Part shown: piece by piece, positions 49,441 through 61,928 of the stretch
How the letters are laid out: each line of letters opens with the position of its first letter
How positions within the stretch are numbered: position 1 is the stretch's first letter
DNA from: Sipunculus nudus
Taxonomy: Eukaryota; Annelida; Sipuncula; Golfingiida; Sipunculidae
DNA: 64,000 nucleotides
Direction of reading: 5' to 3'
Assembly (NCBI GenBank): GCA_026874595.1
Contig: CM049322.1
Location: 2,091,900-2,155,899, forward strand
Notes under the pieces: generated by a model
What the model was told of the DNA's origin: nothing
Databases searched by the model: none
What the model saw: only the letters and a program-made list of their open reading frames with translations
Position numbers and translations under genes: made by a program

Positions 49441-50526
49441 AGTTATTGTGAACATCCCTGACCTATGACCTTGGCCTTTTGCCCACATATCAACTGGATT
49501 CTTTCTAAATGATGGGTTACTACTTACCACTTACATCTGGCCGGGTGTAATTACTTGGCAACCAATGAGTGAATAACTTAGACCTGCAACCTTTAACCTC
49601 CTGACCAGCTGACCTCAAAATCAATTAGTTATTTCTTCATGCAAAAAGACCCATAAATATGAAGTTTGAATCAAATTCAGTGATGCATAGATGTGGCATA
49701 TGTGAAAAACTGAAGGTTTGGGTTGAACAGTTTCACTTGAAATATGTTCACAAGCATTTAGAACAATATTGTGACCTTGACCTTTGACCTTTTGAACTCA
49801 ACATCAATAGGCTTCTTCTCCTATTGGTAGGCAAGCCATATATGACAGATGGAAAGTATAGATTGAAAAGTTTGCCTTAAAATGACTCCACGCAAGAAGA
49901 GGGTGCTGTGAACTTGACCTTTGACCTCAAAATCAACAGGTCTTTTCCCCTGTTGGCAGAGAAGCGATATCAGTGCTGAAAGGTTTGGAATGAAAGGTCT
50001 AGCTTGAAATGTGTCCACAACCTTTTCAAAGAAGTGGATCCTGTGACCCTGACCTTTGACCTTGTGACCTCAACATCTATAGGATTCTTCTCCCACTTAG
50101 TAGGTGAGCTATATGTGAAAGATCAAAGAATTGGGATGAAAGGTTTGGCTTAAAATGCATCCTGAGGCTTTTCAAAGAAGTTGGTTCTGTGACCTTGACA
50201 TTTGACCTTGTGACCTCAAAATAATTATGGTTCTTCCCCTGTTAGTAGGTGAGCTGTATGTGAAAGATGGAAGGTTTTGGATGAAAATTTTGGCTAAAAG
50301 AAGTATTTCTGGGGGTGCAAACACACCCCATAACTTCGAGAATATAGGTCACAGTGACCTAATTTCAGGTTTGCAAGGAGATCTTTTTAGAACCTCTAAG
50401 ACTGCAAAGGGTTCATGGCCCTAGCCCCTACGGTTACGATTTGTGCCCTGCTAACGGCCGGACGGAAGGACGCCGGACAAAGACCCATTGCTATAGCCCA
50501 GCATGATTGAAAGTCAGCTGAGCTAG
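49441..50526. repeat. TGACCTTGACC-rich units and an element right end
   Basis: Units of about 150 bp, each with GTGACCTTGACCTTTGACC and a CTCAAAATCAA line. They end in GATTTGTGCCCTGCTAACGG, GGACGGAAGGACG and GAAAGTCAGCTGAGCTAG. Confidence 0.7.
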
Positions 50527-52060
50527 ATTTCAAGAAAGCTGTCAAGGATGTATAAACGTGCAAAATATCAGGTGGATAAGTCAAACCACTGCCAAGATAT
50601 GAGTGATTTTATCCCAAGGCAGATGAACAGATAGACGCTGTGCAAAAATGTTTGCATGTGGCACCACCAGTTTTGCATATGATAAAGAGCTATGAGAGAT
50701 CTGAACAAATGCAAAATTTTGGCCCAACTGGTCAAACGGTTCCCGAGATATGAGATTGGATGTCTGCAGCTTAAACGTGAATGTAGGTGGCGCCACCTGT
50801 TATAAAATCTAGAAAGCTGTCCAGGATGTAAACACATGCAAAATTTCTGATGGATAAGTCCAACCAATGCAGAGACATGAGTGTTTTTATCCCAAGGCAG
50901 AAGAACAGATGAACGCTGTGCAAAAATGGTTGCAGATGGCGCCACCATTTTTAGTGTATGTTATTAAGCTTTCCAAGGGCTACATTTGTGCAAAATCTTT
51001 AGCCTTATTGGTCAAACGGTCCCCGAGATATGTGGGTTTATGTGTGGAAACATACGCACAAATGAACGCTGGGCAGAGAGGAAAGGTCAGAGGTCAATGA
51101 AAAATGAGGGCGCACCAGTTCACATGTGACTGATCATTATTCCAAATTTTAAAAAATTCTGGCCAGTGGTTATAAAGAAGTTCTCCGGAAACCTATGCAG
51201 CGATAGCAGCAGCGTTGGCGTCTGACTGACATCATAGTATCTGCAAAACTCTGTTTTGGCGGATACAATGATTGTAGCTGGCACCACCAGTCTTATATAC
51301 AACGAAGAGATATATAAATATGCCCAATGTCAGACTGATATGTCAAACCCTTCCTGTGAAATAAGCAGGGACATACACTGTGCAAAAATTATTGTTGGTA
51401 GCGCCACCAGCCTTGTACACTATATGTATAAACATGCCAAATTTTAGGCTGATGTATCAAATTCCTCTGTAGAAATAAGCAGGCGCATACACTGCAAAAG
51501 TCATTGTAGGTGGCACCACCTGTCTTATAAGAATACCAACATGTCTCATGAGAATACCATCAGAGACACATAGACAGGTCAAAATATCAGTCCAATACAT
51601 CAAACTTCCCAAGAGTTTGATGCACTGGGCTGACAAGGCTTAGGGGAGTAAGGCAGTTGCCCCCGAGTGACCTGTGACAAATTTCTGCCTCAAGCTACTG
51701 CACTGAGTGAACTCTCGACCTGCACCTGGAACCGAACTGGAACCATTCGAACAAACTTGAGAAAGATTGTTCCAGGGATTATTTCTGTAAAATATTGGAC
51801 AATTTGGCTGAACAGTTTCGGAGAAGAAGATTTTTAAAGCTTTTTTAGCTTTTTCCCTATAAAATCTAAGAAAATGCAGTTAGAAAAAAAATAAACAAAA
51901 TCTGATATAGTTGTTTGGATGACTGATTATTTGCAAAAATTTTGGTGATGCTAGCTCCTGCTGTTGTTGAGATAGCTATGGTTAACGTACAGACGACGGA
52001 CAACGTATGACGCACGACGGACGACGCAGCACCATCGCATAAGCTCACAGGTTCGCTAAA

Positions 52061-53222
52061 AATGTCATGACGAGACAGTATACCGACTGATATCATGTCT
52101 CTATAAAACAATGTCAGAACCACGCAGTATACAGATTGATATCATGTCTCCATAAAACAATGTCACAACTAGGCAGTATACCAACTGATACCATGTCTCA
52201 ATAGTCAGTTTCACAACTGGGCAGTATACAGACTGTTATCATGTCTCCATAAAACAATGTCACAATGAGGCAGTATACCGACTGATATCATGTCTCCATA
52301 AAACAATGTCACAACTAGGCGGTATACTGACTGATACCATGTCTCAATAGTCAGTTTCACAACTATTCAGTATACCGACTGATACTATGTTTCTATAAAA
52401 CAATGTAACAACTAGGCAGTATGCAGACTGATATCATGTCTGTATAAAACAATGTCACAACTAAGCAGTATACCCACTGATATCATGTCTCCAAAAAACA
52501 ATGTCACAACTAAGCAGTATACAGACTGATATCATGTCTCCATAAAACAATGTCACAACTAGGCAGTATACAGACTGATATCATGTCTCCATAAAACAAT
52601 GTCACAACTAGGCAGTATACAGACTGATATCATGTCTCCATAAAACAATGTCACAACTAAGCAGTATACCCACTGATATCATGTCTGTATAAAACAATGT
52701 CACAACTAAGCAGTATACAGACTGATATCATGTCTCCATAAAACAATGTCACAACTAGGCAGTATACAGACTGATATCATGTCTCCATAAAACAATGTCA
52801 CAACTAAGCAGTATACCGACTGATACCATGTCTCCATAAAACAATGTCACAACTAAGCAGTATACAGACTGATATCATGTCTCCATAAAACAATGTCACA
52901 ACTAGGCAGTATACAGACTGATATCATGTCTCCATAAAACAATGTCACAACTAAGCAGTATACCCACTAATATCATGTCTCCATAAAACAATGTCACAAC
53001 TAGGCAGTATACAGACTGATATCATGTCTCCATAAAACAATGTCACAACGAGGCAGTATACCCACTAATATCATGTCTCCATAAAACAATGTCACAACTA
53101 AGCAGTATACAGACTGATATCATGTCTCCATAAAACAATGTCACAACTAGGCAGTATACAGACTGATATCATGTCTCCATAAAACAATGTCACCACTACG
53201 CTGTATACCGACTGATATCGTG
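52061..53222. repeat. 49-bp satellite, right block, about 23 copies
   Basis: The monomer is the same as at 44540-45375. One monomer variant, TACCATGTCTCAATAGTCAG, occurs in both blocks (about 45304 and 52190, 52336). This supports one original array. Confidence 0.95.
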
Positions 53223-53579
53223 TCTCGGTCTGGCACTATAACGTGTAGCACCAAGTTGCCTGATTTTATATTTGTTTCTTCCAAACTGGTGCTTGAAAAT
53301 AAAATTGGTTCCAGAATCTTTAATCGTTATGCCATGATAACAGTAAATCAAACACAACACGATATATTGTTTTTTTGTGTATTCTCTGAAAAAGATGCTG
53401 TGAATACAATACAGGTTTTTCACGGTATTTTTAAGCCAATAAATCGACCTTCACCATGATCCAAATTATCTTTACAAAATACATAACGGCAAATAAGACA
53501 ATGCATAACCTCTTTTATTGTCACTCAATTGTGATAACTGCTGCCGGACGACTTTGTTAAAACTAAACATTTCGATGCC
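53223..53579. other. Unassigned sequence
   Basis: No feature recognised. Confidence 0.5.
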
Positions 53580-54420
53580 ATAGTATCCCTATACAATAAA
53601 TCCCCCCCCCCCCCTTTCAAAAATAGGCCCCCAATCTTCAGAAGCATATACTGACACCTGGCAAGCCACACGGGTTTCTTCAGATGTGACCTTCGAAACC
53701 CAAGGTCAAGGTCATTAGTCATGACAGAAAGTACCCAATATATCCACAGATTTGAATTTGAAAGTTAAGGTCACAGGTTATCAAACTCTTTCAACAATTT
53801 ATCATCTGACATATTCATTTTGATTTTCAGTTAGAAACATCTGTTGACTTGAAAAACAATTTTTTTCACCAAATATGGGAATATTACAGGTCATGCCCAC
53901 TCTGATAGGAAAGGTCATGAACCCAATTTGTATATAGGCCTACCTCATCTCATAACCCATATCTATGTATATGCATAATATGAAAGAAATCTATCCAATA
54001 GTTTTTTACTTATAATGCTCACAGTACTGTCAAGTGCCAGTGATCGGGTATTAAATGGCACGAAAGCTAGAAAAGGACAAAAAGGTGGCGCCACCTGTCT
54101 ACTGCAGAAGACAAAGCTATTCAAGATATTCAATTTGATTTTTGGATCAATCCATGCATCCTTTATTGATATATTTAAGATTTTGTATGATTTTCTCCAA
54201 ATATGGAAATATTCAAGGTCAACACCACTCTCATAGGAAAGAAATGACCCCAATTTTAATATGTCATCTCATAACCTATATCTATGTATATGCATACTAT
54301 TAAAGAAATCTGTCCATCAGTTTTTTACTTATAATACTCACAGTACTACCAAGTGGCAATGATTGGGGTATTAAGAGGCGCAAAAACAAGACTAGAGTAT
54401 CAGCAAAAGCTGACAAAGCC
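53580..54420. mobile_element. Third, degraded copy of the 12.9-kb element
   Basis: ATAGTATCCCTATACAATAA, a run of 14 C, AAATAGGCCCCCAATCTTCA and AGCATATACTGACACCTGGC match the left part. The right part matches through GGTGGCGCCACCTG near 54085 and TTAAGAGGCGCAAAAACAAG. Most TGACCT units are missing. Confidence 0.7.
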
Positions 54421-54639
54421 CTCAACCAAAAGAGCAGTATTAATGGGTTGTAACTGTAACAAGTACTCATGTAATTTCTGTTCTCACATGGATGTATATC
54501 TGTACATATGTCTCTTGTTTAAGTTGTGAACTGGGACTAGATAGGTATGTAGTAACTTTGTAAGTCTGGCCCCAGTCTTTGTAAGTCATGCAGCACTTGA
54601 GAGATCATCAAGGCCAATGGCCCTTCCATATTCCAAAAC

Positions 54640-55455
54640 AATCCATCCAGTGCTTTCTGAGAAATAAGCTCCTAATTTTTTTCTATTATAAGCTGTGTGA
54701 CCTTGAGAAGTAGGTCAAGGTCATCCATCTTCAAACTTGACTGAGATTTTGTTGATATGTATCAGCACTAAAGAAATGAAATTCCTGTGTTGAATACTTT
54801 TGGAGATATCCTGCTCACAGGGCCAAAATTGAAAAATCCTATAACAATTCTTTTAAAATCAGAAATTTCAATCCATAGTGGTTCCTGAGAAATAAGCTTG
54901 TAAGTTTTTTTCTATAATTCGCTCTAAAACCTCGAAAAATAAGTCAAGGTCACTAATCTTTCAACTTGACCGAGATTTTGTTAATTAACATCAGAACCAA
55001 AGAAATAACATTCCTACAGTAAATCCTTTTAGAGATATTCCGTTCACAAGGTAAATGTTAACACATGCCATTTTTTTTCTATTATGCACTCTAAATCACT
55101 CATCTTCGAACTTGAGCGAGAGTTTTGTTAATATACATTGGAACCAAAGAAATAAAATTCCTACGGAAAATCCTTTTTGAGATATCCTGCTCATGAGGTA
55201 AATGTTAACACATGCCGTTTTTTTCTATAATTCACTCTAAAACGAGGAAAAAAAAGTCAAGGTCACCCATCTTTGAACTTGACTGGGACTTTGTTAATAT
55301 ACTTCAGCACCGAAGAAATAAAATTCCTACAGTAAATCCTTTTTGAGATATCCTGCTCACAAGGTAAATGTTAACACACACCGGATGGACAGACGGACGG
55401 ACAGCTTGGGTGATGACAATTAGCCTTCAGCCTCTAAGGCTGAGGGCTAAAAAGG
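54640..55455. repeat. Dispersed repeat of units of about 180 bp ending in a GACGGACGGAC run
   Basis: Four units, each with AAGGTCATCCATCTTCAAAC, TTGTTAATATAC, GAAATAAAATTCCTAC and GAGATATCCTGCTCAC. It ends ACGGACGGACAGCTTGGG and AGCCTCTAAGGCTGAGGGCT. Confidence 0.75.
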
Positions 55456-56294
55456 ATAATAGGTGGCACCACCAGTTTACAGTTCATGTTTCTTAACTAA
55501 CACATATTTCCACACAAAATTCACCTCAATATATAAAATCTTCTGATTAATATTGACCTGGAATGACTTATTCTTACCAAACATGAAAACAACCAAATGT
55601 CATCTCACTGTCTGCCCAATATTATGTCCTGTAACCACAGTTTAAGATGTGATATCACACACAATATCTTCAATACTTATAACTCCACTTGCACTATGGA
55701 CTTATTCATAATTCAAAGTCTCGGTTCTATCATATACATCCTCCCTGTCTTATTCCTGCTGATTCAGCATACAACTTGATTTCTTCAGCGTGAAAGATGA
55801 TTAACTAAACTCAGGTGACTGTATCATAGGAGACAAGAGTATCGCAAGGTTGCATAATAAGCTCATCGTATATCTTGTGACCTCTGACCTCATTAAATAT
55901 GTGTGGACTTTGCAGAGAATCAAATTCTTGGTAAATGATTACAGCACCACCAAAGTCTGACCTCTGACCACATAAGATATGCAGGGATTTTTAACAGGAA
56001 TCAAACTCAAGTGAAATATCATTTTGGTATATGTTTCTCAACAGCTTCATCCAAATCCGTCATATTCCTGGAAAGTTATCTCTGTGACAGGACAAATAAG
56101 CCTGATGCCTTTTTATCTGGATTAACATGCTAGCATATACTGCTAATTGTACAACGCACCTGAAATTAAAATATTTCAACAAAGAGTACAAAGGATTAAT
56201 CCTTAAGATCAATATGCTTTTACTTTCTTCAGGTGAAAGTTAACTGCCATAACATAAATCTACTGATGAGAGACATGCCTTAACAAACTTGCCT
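55456..56294. other. Unassigned sequence downstream of the RRP1-like gene
   Basis: No gene or repeat recognised apart from GGTGGCACCACC at about 55461. Confidence 0.5.
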
Positions 56295-56300
56295 TTTATT
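56295..56300 (-). terminator. Poly(A) signal AATAAA of the RRP1-like gene
   Basis: AATAAA on the minus strand, 58 nt past the stop codon at 56358-56360, in an otherwise short 3' UTR. Confidence 0.7.
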
Positions 56301-56357
56301 ATAAAAATATCCCTTCAAAATATAACAGATGCATCATGTGACTGGTCACGTGAATCC

Positions 56358-56527
56358 TCATAAAAAATCTGCTGCCTTTGCTCTCTTCTTTTTAAACAGC
56401 TGTTGCCGTGGTGATGCTTGAACTGGTGTGCTGCTTCCTGATGCTGGGGACTTGAGGATGCTGTTCTCTGGCTGCGCTGTAGGGTTGAAAGGACTGGCTG
56501 ACTTTATGGCTACACTTGCCACAAACT
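56358..56527 (-). CDS. RRP1: RRP1-like rRNA-processing protein, terminal exon
   Basis: Minus-strand exon of 170 nt. The acceptor is tttctgacag before 56527 and the stop TGA is at 56358. It enters in phase 1, completing the glutamate begun in the exon at 60591-60675 (NEAQ-EFVASVAIK). It then reads NPTAQPENSILKSPASGSS and ends FKKKRAKAADFL. Vertebrate RRP1B ends with the same order of features: a KVTF-type motif, an EF turn, a short linker, a GxLKTP/SILKSP phosphosite-like element, a basic run and a final (A)xDF(F/L). This match is the main reason for the family call. The protein acts in the nucleolus in pre-rRNA processing for the large subunit. Confidence 0.82.
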
Positions 56528-56607
56528 CTGTCAGAAAGAAATCAAAGTTACACACCAGTCATAGATTAAAGTCGAAAGTGACAGCTATTAAAATACAAAC
56601 AGGAAAA

Positions 56608-56822
56608 CTACCAATTCTGTAAGAGAAAAAGCACAGATACATATAACTGGTACTGGTATACGTGATCTCAGATGACTAAGCTATGATGGTTGTATTTATG
56701 TCACAAGAACTAACATGATAACTACCAATTCTGTAAGAGAAAAACCACAGATACATATAACTGGTACTGGTATACGTGATCTCAGATGACTAAGCTATGA
56801 TGGTTGTATTTATGTCACAAGA
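56608..56822. repeat. Direct duplication of about 112 bp
   Basis: CTACCAATTCTGTAAGAG...TTTATGTCACAAGAA occurs twice, starting at about 56608 and 56720, almost unchanged. It lies in the last intron of the RRP1-like gene. Confidence 0.9.
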
Positions 56823-57540
56823 ATGCAAACTCAATCTGTAACTGGTCTATATCTGCCCACACACCAAAAATCAGGCCAATATCTGCAGGCATTGCGAAAA
56901 AAAGTCCATACATGTGTATTTGTCATGAAAATTCCATTTTTCATGAAATTTTCTAAGTTAAAGAGGTGTAAAATGTTCAAAAGTAGGTCAACCAGGACAA
57001 AAGGTGAACTCGATCTGTTACTGTCATTATCTGCCCACACATAAAAAATCAGGGTGGTATCTAGAGGCATTGAGGAAAAAAAGTCCGTTCATATGCATTT
57101 GTAATGAAAATTTCTATTTTTCATGAAACTTTCTATGTTGAGGGGCAGTCAAATGGTCAAAAGTAGGTCAACTGGGATAAAAAAAAACTCGATCTGTAAC
57201 TGGTCATTATCTGCCTACACACCAAAAATCAGGCTAATATCTGCAGGCATTGCGAAAAAAAGTCCGTACATGTGAATTTGTCATGAAAATTTCTATTTTT
57301 TCATGAAATTTTCTTAGTTTAGGAGGCGTAAAACGGTCAAAAGTAGGTCAACTGGAACGAAACGTGAACTCAATCTGTAACTGGTCATTATCTGCCCACA
57401 CACCAAAAATCAGGCAAATATCTGCAGGCATTGCGAAAAAAAGTCCATACAACTGTTTGATTTCGGAATAACGGAAGGACGGAATGACGGACATGGTTAA
57501 AACTATATGCCCCGGCCACTTTGTGGCGGAGGCATAATAA
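56823..57540. repeat. 180-bp tandem units of a dispersed repeat, 4 copies
   Basis: Each unit has CTCAATCTGTAACTGGTC, CACACACCAAAAATCAGG, GCAGGCATTGCGAAAAAAAG and TTTTCATGAAATTTTCTA. It ends GACGGACATGG and GGCCACTTTGTGGCGGAGGC. It lies inside the last RRP1-like intron. Confidence 0.85.
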
Positions 57541-58311
57541 AAATACACTTTATGTATTATCTCATGATTCTGGGGACATTTTAATATTCAGTACAATGTT
57601 TTTGTACTTAGCTGCTGAAAACTATCATTTTATGAGAAGAACTGTGGACACTACCTCGATTATGTAATGTTCAAAACAATCTTCAAGCAAATCAATAAGC
57701 AATTATATTTCAATCCCTCTAGAGAGAAGCAGAATAATTCTCTATCAGCTCTTAGTAACGTAGTTCAATGTTCTTCCATTTGTTATTGATGTGCAGGCAT
57801 GATGCCAGGGATTAATAAATTCTATCGTATCTTATAATGTGATATCTACCTATGGTCTAGATCCTAGAGCTAACAATAAACTGGAACCTTAAACAATATG
57901 TGATGCTTAAAATGTATATTTGAAATGTCTTACTATTTTTGTTGCTCTTATGGCACATTTGATGTTCGAATAATTTTCATGATACTAAAACAATACTTTA
58001 TTGCTGTACTAATAGATATGTTGCTCTAATCTATATTATAATGATGGTGGTCTATCTGGACTTCTGTCACGGAACTCCTCTGTGACCAAGCTTCAGATAT
58101 CATGTACTTGGTCTTGAACTCTCAGGAATGAGACAAGATATGCCTTAAAGCGGGGTCTTTTTCCTAATTTCTCCATAAATCTAGGGTTATTACAAAATTT
58201 GTTTCAGACGGGCTATCCCAGCACAAAATGTTGGCAACTATGACCGTACAGAGCACTTTGTTACCCTGAATCAGGGCCCAAGGTGCTCACACACAGTCAG
58301 ATATTATAATT
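57541..58311. other. Intron sequence of the RRP1-like gene
   Basis: No feature recognised. Confidence 0.55.
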
Positions 58312-60244
58312 AAACAAGGGACCTATGGGTCACTGTGCTCAGCTGACGTTAACCTTGAAGGTAAAAATCTAAAATAATATCAAATGGAGAGAAAGTGTAA
58401 GAGGAAGAGGTAATAAAGGCCATGGTTGGTTTATATGATTGGTTTGTATTGATGAGCAAAAATTGTTGCAAATAATATTTTGTGACCTGACCATGTGTTT
58501 CCTAATGTTGAAACTGAAGCATGTGTACAGTTTGTGAACAAATGATCTGTACAATTACCATGATGATCATTAGTTGGCTTTTCGATTAACTATTGACATT
58601 TCAGTAGTTTACACATTTGTTCAATCAAATCTTTTTTTTGTATAATATATATTATTAAATATATGTTTTTTTTTATGAAATGTATTCAGTTGAAATATAA
58701 CTAATTAACAACATAAAACATGGCAAACAAAGCCTGATCTCAAATTCTGCTGATGCAAGAAAATAATGAACAAATGTTTGTAATAAATCCTCATTTTTTT
58801 ATCACATCAATTTTTTTTTAATTTAAGTTTATATTTCTATACATTTTCAATATAACATATATATCTGAATATAAAAGTTGATTCATAATTCTCAATTGCA
58901 TCATCATAAATCTCAATCTTGTCAGATAACACCACATCATGCATACAAATGTTTATTTATTTTTTATCACAAAAATATATCTTTTAAATCTGCAAAAAAA
59001 TAAATATCTAAAAAAAATACTTGATTTAGATTTCACAATTTTTAATTGTGTCTTTATTTATCCATAATGTGCTTCATATTTTATCATAATTTAAGCATAC
59101 TGATGGGTTCCATTATGATCGGTAAAATCATTTAAAAGAAAAATGATTTCTTTAAAAATGCTACATTACACAACATTGCATCTTCTGGATTACACCTTGA
59201 ATTACTTTTTCAAGGAAAGTTTTTGCATATCAGAGTGGAAACAGCATTACAATTAAGGAGATACAGTGAAAACAATAACAATACTGCATAACACTTGGTG
59301 GGTTGGGTTTGCGGGGGGGGGGGGGGGGGGGGGGGGGGGAAGGGTGATTGGGGTGGTGATATGAGAATAACTGTACACCTGTCACAGCAGGGGATCTCCC
59401 CTAGTGACTGTAACAAATCAGAAACCCTGGCATAGCTGACTTCCAGTGACCTAGAGTGGGACCCTGCATCTGTAATCTGTAATCAAAGCAAATGACTACA
59501 ATAGAGCCTCAAGAAAAAAATCAATAACTAGCTTAATTTTCAAGCTTTTACTTCTAAATTTCAGATTTAAACAAATTGAATATTTATGTTTACATGCTGT
59601 GAAAATTAAATCAATGGTACTTACAGGAAAAAAACGTGCCATGGTCAAAGTAGGGCAAAATTTAAGGTACTGATTTTATTTTTATGCTAATTACTTAAAA
59701 AATTTACAAAATTCAGATCTAATTTTGGGTAAACAATTGAATCTTAATTAAACATAGTTATATACTTGGGAAAATAGACTCTAGTTTCAAAATTTTTCAT
59801 GTTAAGTGAGAAAATATTTTTCCTGATTTTTTACAAAGTCCATTATGTTTGGGCCCATAACTTAAAGAATTTATACTTAACAGACTTAATTTCTGGCATG
59901 TACATAGGAACTATATAGAAGAATATTTATGGTAAAAATGAGGAAAAATAGATGAGTGGTTTTGATATGAGGCAGTCCTGAAGTGTGAAAATAGGATTTT
60001 AATAAAAAATTGAGGTTTTTCCTTAATTTCTCAAAGGAACGAAGTCGCAAAGACCCAGTTTTCGGCTTGGTAGGAGATCTTGGGGACATCTAACATTATG
60101 TTGAATTTTGGATTCCTAGGTCTTACGGTTTTAAAACGTGCCACATCTACGGACGGACGGACGGACGGACGGACAGACGGACGGACGACTGACAATGGAC
60201 CACGACTATAGCTCAGATGACTTATAGTCAGCTGAGCTAAAAAT
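58312..60244. mobile_element. Second element with GCTCAGCTGAC / GTCAGCTGAGC ends, inside an RRP1-like intron
   Basis: The left end is ACAAGGGACCTATGGGTCAC then TGTGCTCAGCTGACG. The right end is CGACTATAGCTCAGATGACT then TATAGTCAGCTGAGCTAAAA, preceded by GGACGGACGGACGGACGGAC. The 1.9-kb interior is AT-rich with no coding frame and includes a run of 27 G at 59313-59339. The interior differs from that of the copy at 41240-44240. Confidence 0.65.
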
Positions 60245-60479
60245 GTTCAGGTCTTTCTAGAAAATGAACAGACAGAATATGACTATATTATATGTGGTCA
60301 GCAGGGTTTGAAATAAACATTTGTTCTCTCTCTGCTTGTTGCTAATTAATTTACAAATATCTTTGGGCATGTTATTCCTATTTAGTTCTATGGCCCGTGC
60401 AGCAAAATGTCTACCTATCATGTTGTGATGTTGTGTTATCTATTAACATTTAAATATGTCAGAGTCTTTGTTAAATATT

Positions 60480-60515
60480 AACACCGTCCGTCCGTCCGTC
60501 TGTCTGTCTGTCTGG
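60480..60515. repeat. CCGT/CTGT microsatellite
   Basis: CCGTCCGTCCGTCCGTCTGT followed by CTGTCTGTCTG, in the intron just downstream of the exon at 60591. Confidence 0.9.
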
Positions 60516-60590
60516 GATGACACTACACTGGTCTTTAAGTGTGAATAATGACGGGCAGTAAAAGCCAGATCACATATACACTGTGTGTAC

Positions 60591-60675
60591 CTTGAGCTTC
60601 GTTTTTATTCATGGCAAAACTAACTCGTTTCTTGCCACCAGGGGGCGCTGAACCAGGTTCCTTTGGAGATTCAAC
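60591..60675 (-). CDS. RRP1: RRP1-like protein, penultimate exon with RVSF motif
   Basis: Minus-strand exon of 85 nt. The acceptor is tttttgcag before 60675 and the donor is CAAG|gtacac at 60591; it enters in phase 0 and leaves in phase 1. It reads VESPKEPGSAPPGG, then KKRVSFAMNKNEAQ. KRVSF fits the K/R-x-V/I-x-F docking motif for protein phosphatase 1. Human RRP1B binds PP1 beta/gamma through a KVTF motif in the same place relative to the C-terminus. The call for this small exon rests on clean splice sites, exact phase agreement on both sides, and the motif. Confidence 0.85.
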
Positions 60676-61928
60676 CTGCAAAAATTATACGAGGTTGCAT
60701 TTAGTATTTAAAACATAATTTACTGATCACCAACACAGAAAAACAATATGTAATCAAGTAAGATAACATAAAAGAATGGTTACTTCAGGCAGATCTGAAG
60801 AAGTTACCAAATTTTATATGTGACACAGATTTGGAAAAGGGTGTGTGAGGCATACTTGTATAAATTTGATTCAATACAAACTATTTGTTTGTTCTGCTTG
60901 AAATGTAAGATGACAGCAAATATGACAATGTAATGTATTTAGATATATTAAAAGTATGTGACACTACACTTATTTTTCCATAACTGATTAACCAATTGAA
61001 CATCTATAACTTACAAATTTTAAGGGAAACAGGAAGTCCTCACTAAAAACTCATACAAAATTACAAATAACAAGTGTTGGTGTAAAGTGGCCTTCCTTTT
61101 CCCTTCAAACCACTGTTTTCTCATTTTAGACCAAACCAAAATAATTAAATGTTACTCAGGAATATCCTGCATCACTTTATACCCCCCTCTTATATACTTA
61201 TTTTGCAATTAAAATTTAAATATGAAATATCAACAAAGATTAAATAAGACATGTAAAAATTTCTTTTGTACTTCTTTATCAAACAATCTCAGATCTTGTT
61301 TTAACATGTATTTTGATAAAGAATCCCATGTCATGACCATCTGCGCAGCCTGCATGTTCAAGAGGTCACAGCAAGATTTTGACACCTATAGTCCTATATA
61401 ATCTAGTTTGCAAGTAAATATTACATGTAAAAGAAATAAAAATATCACAAACTTTTAAGGATTTTTTCAAACTTTTGAGTAATCTGACACATACACTGTT
61501 TATTATCTCATAGTTTAACCACTGGTTGTCATTTAAATGCAATCAGCAGTGAATGAGGAAAAAAATTTGCGCTACTTTCACGATATAAAAAAATTTTAAA
61601 AAGCTGCCTGCCCACATCATTATCCTAAAAAAAAAGTGTGCCAGAGAAACAAAGATTGTTGTTGGCCTTACAACAGTCATTTAAACCTGCGTTAAAACCT
61701 CCATGACCTTTGTCTGATTTCAGAAATTTAAAAAAAATCAAGACTTTTCCCTGGCAGAAAGAAACACAAAAAGGTACTAGGATTTCTCTGTTTTCAAGGT
61801 AAAAATAAACACTGAAGTGAGGAGTTTCTTCATCTGACAGTTATGATTTGTGCCCAAGTAAATGCTGCCCCCTGTAGGTCAAGATCAATACTAAGTGACT
61901 TTTGATATATTTGTTAACAATAACATAC
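60676..61928. other. Intron of the RRP1-like gene
   Basis: 1253 bp, AT-rich. Near 61842 GTTATGATTTGTGCCC matches the motif of the dispersed elements. No other feature. Confidence 0.65.

Larger units (their letters stand above)
45376..52060. mobile_element. 6.7-kb insertion inside the 49-bp satellite
   Basis: The insertion is bounded by GCGAACCTGTG at 45389-45399 and its exact reverse complement CACAGGTTCGC at 52046-52056, followed by TAAAAA. Outside these, the satellite stops in mid-monomer and resumes at the matching point. The interior is a mosaic of other repeats: GGTGGCGCCACC units at 45700-46275 and 50520-51100, a copy of the 12.9-kb element at 46447-48260, and TGACCTTGACC units at 49450-50250. 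No transposase frame is visible. Whether it arrived as one element or as nested insertions is an inference. Confidence 0.65.
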
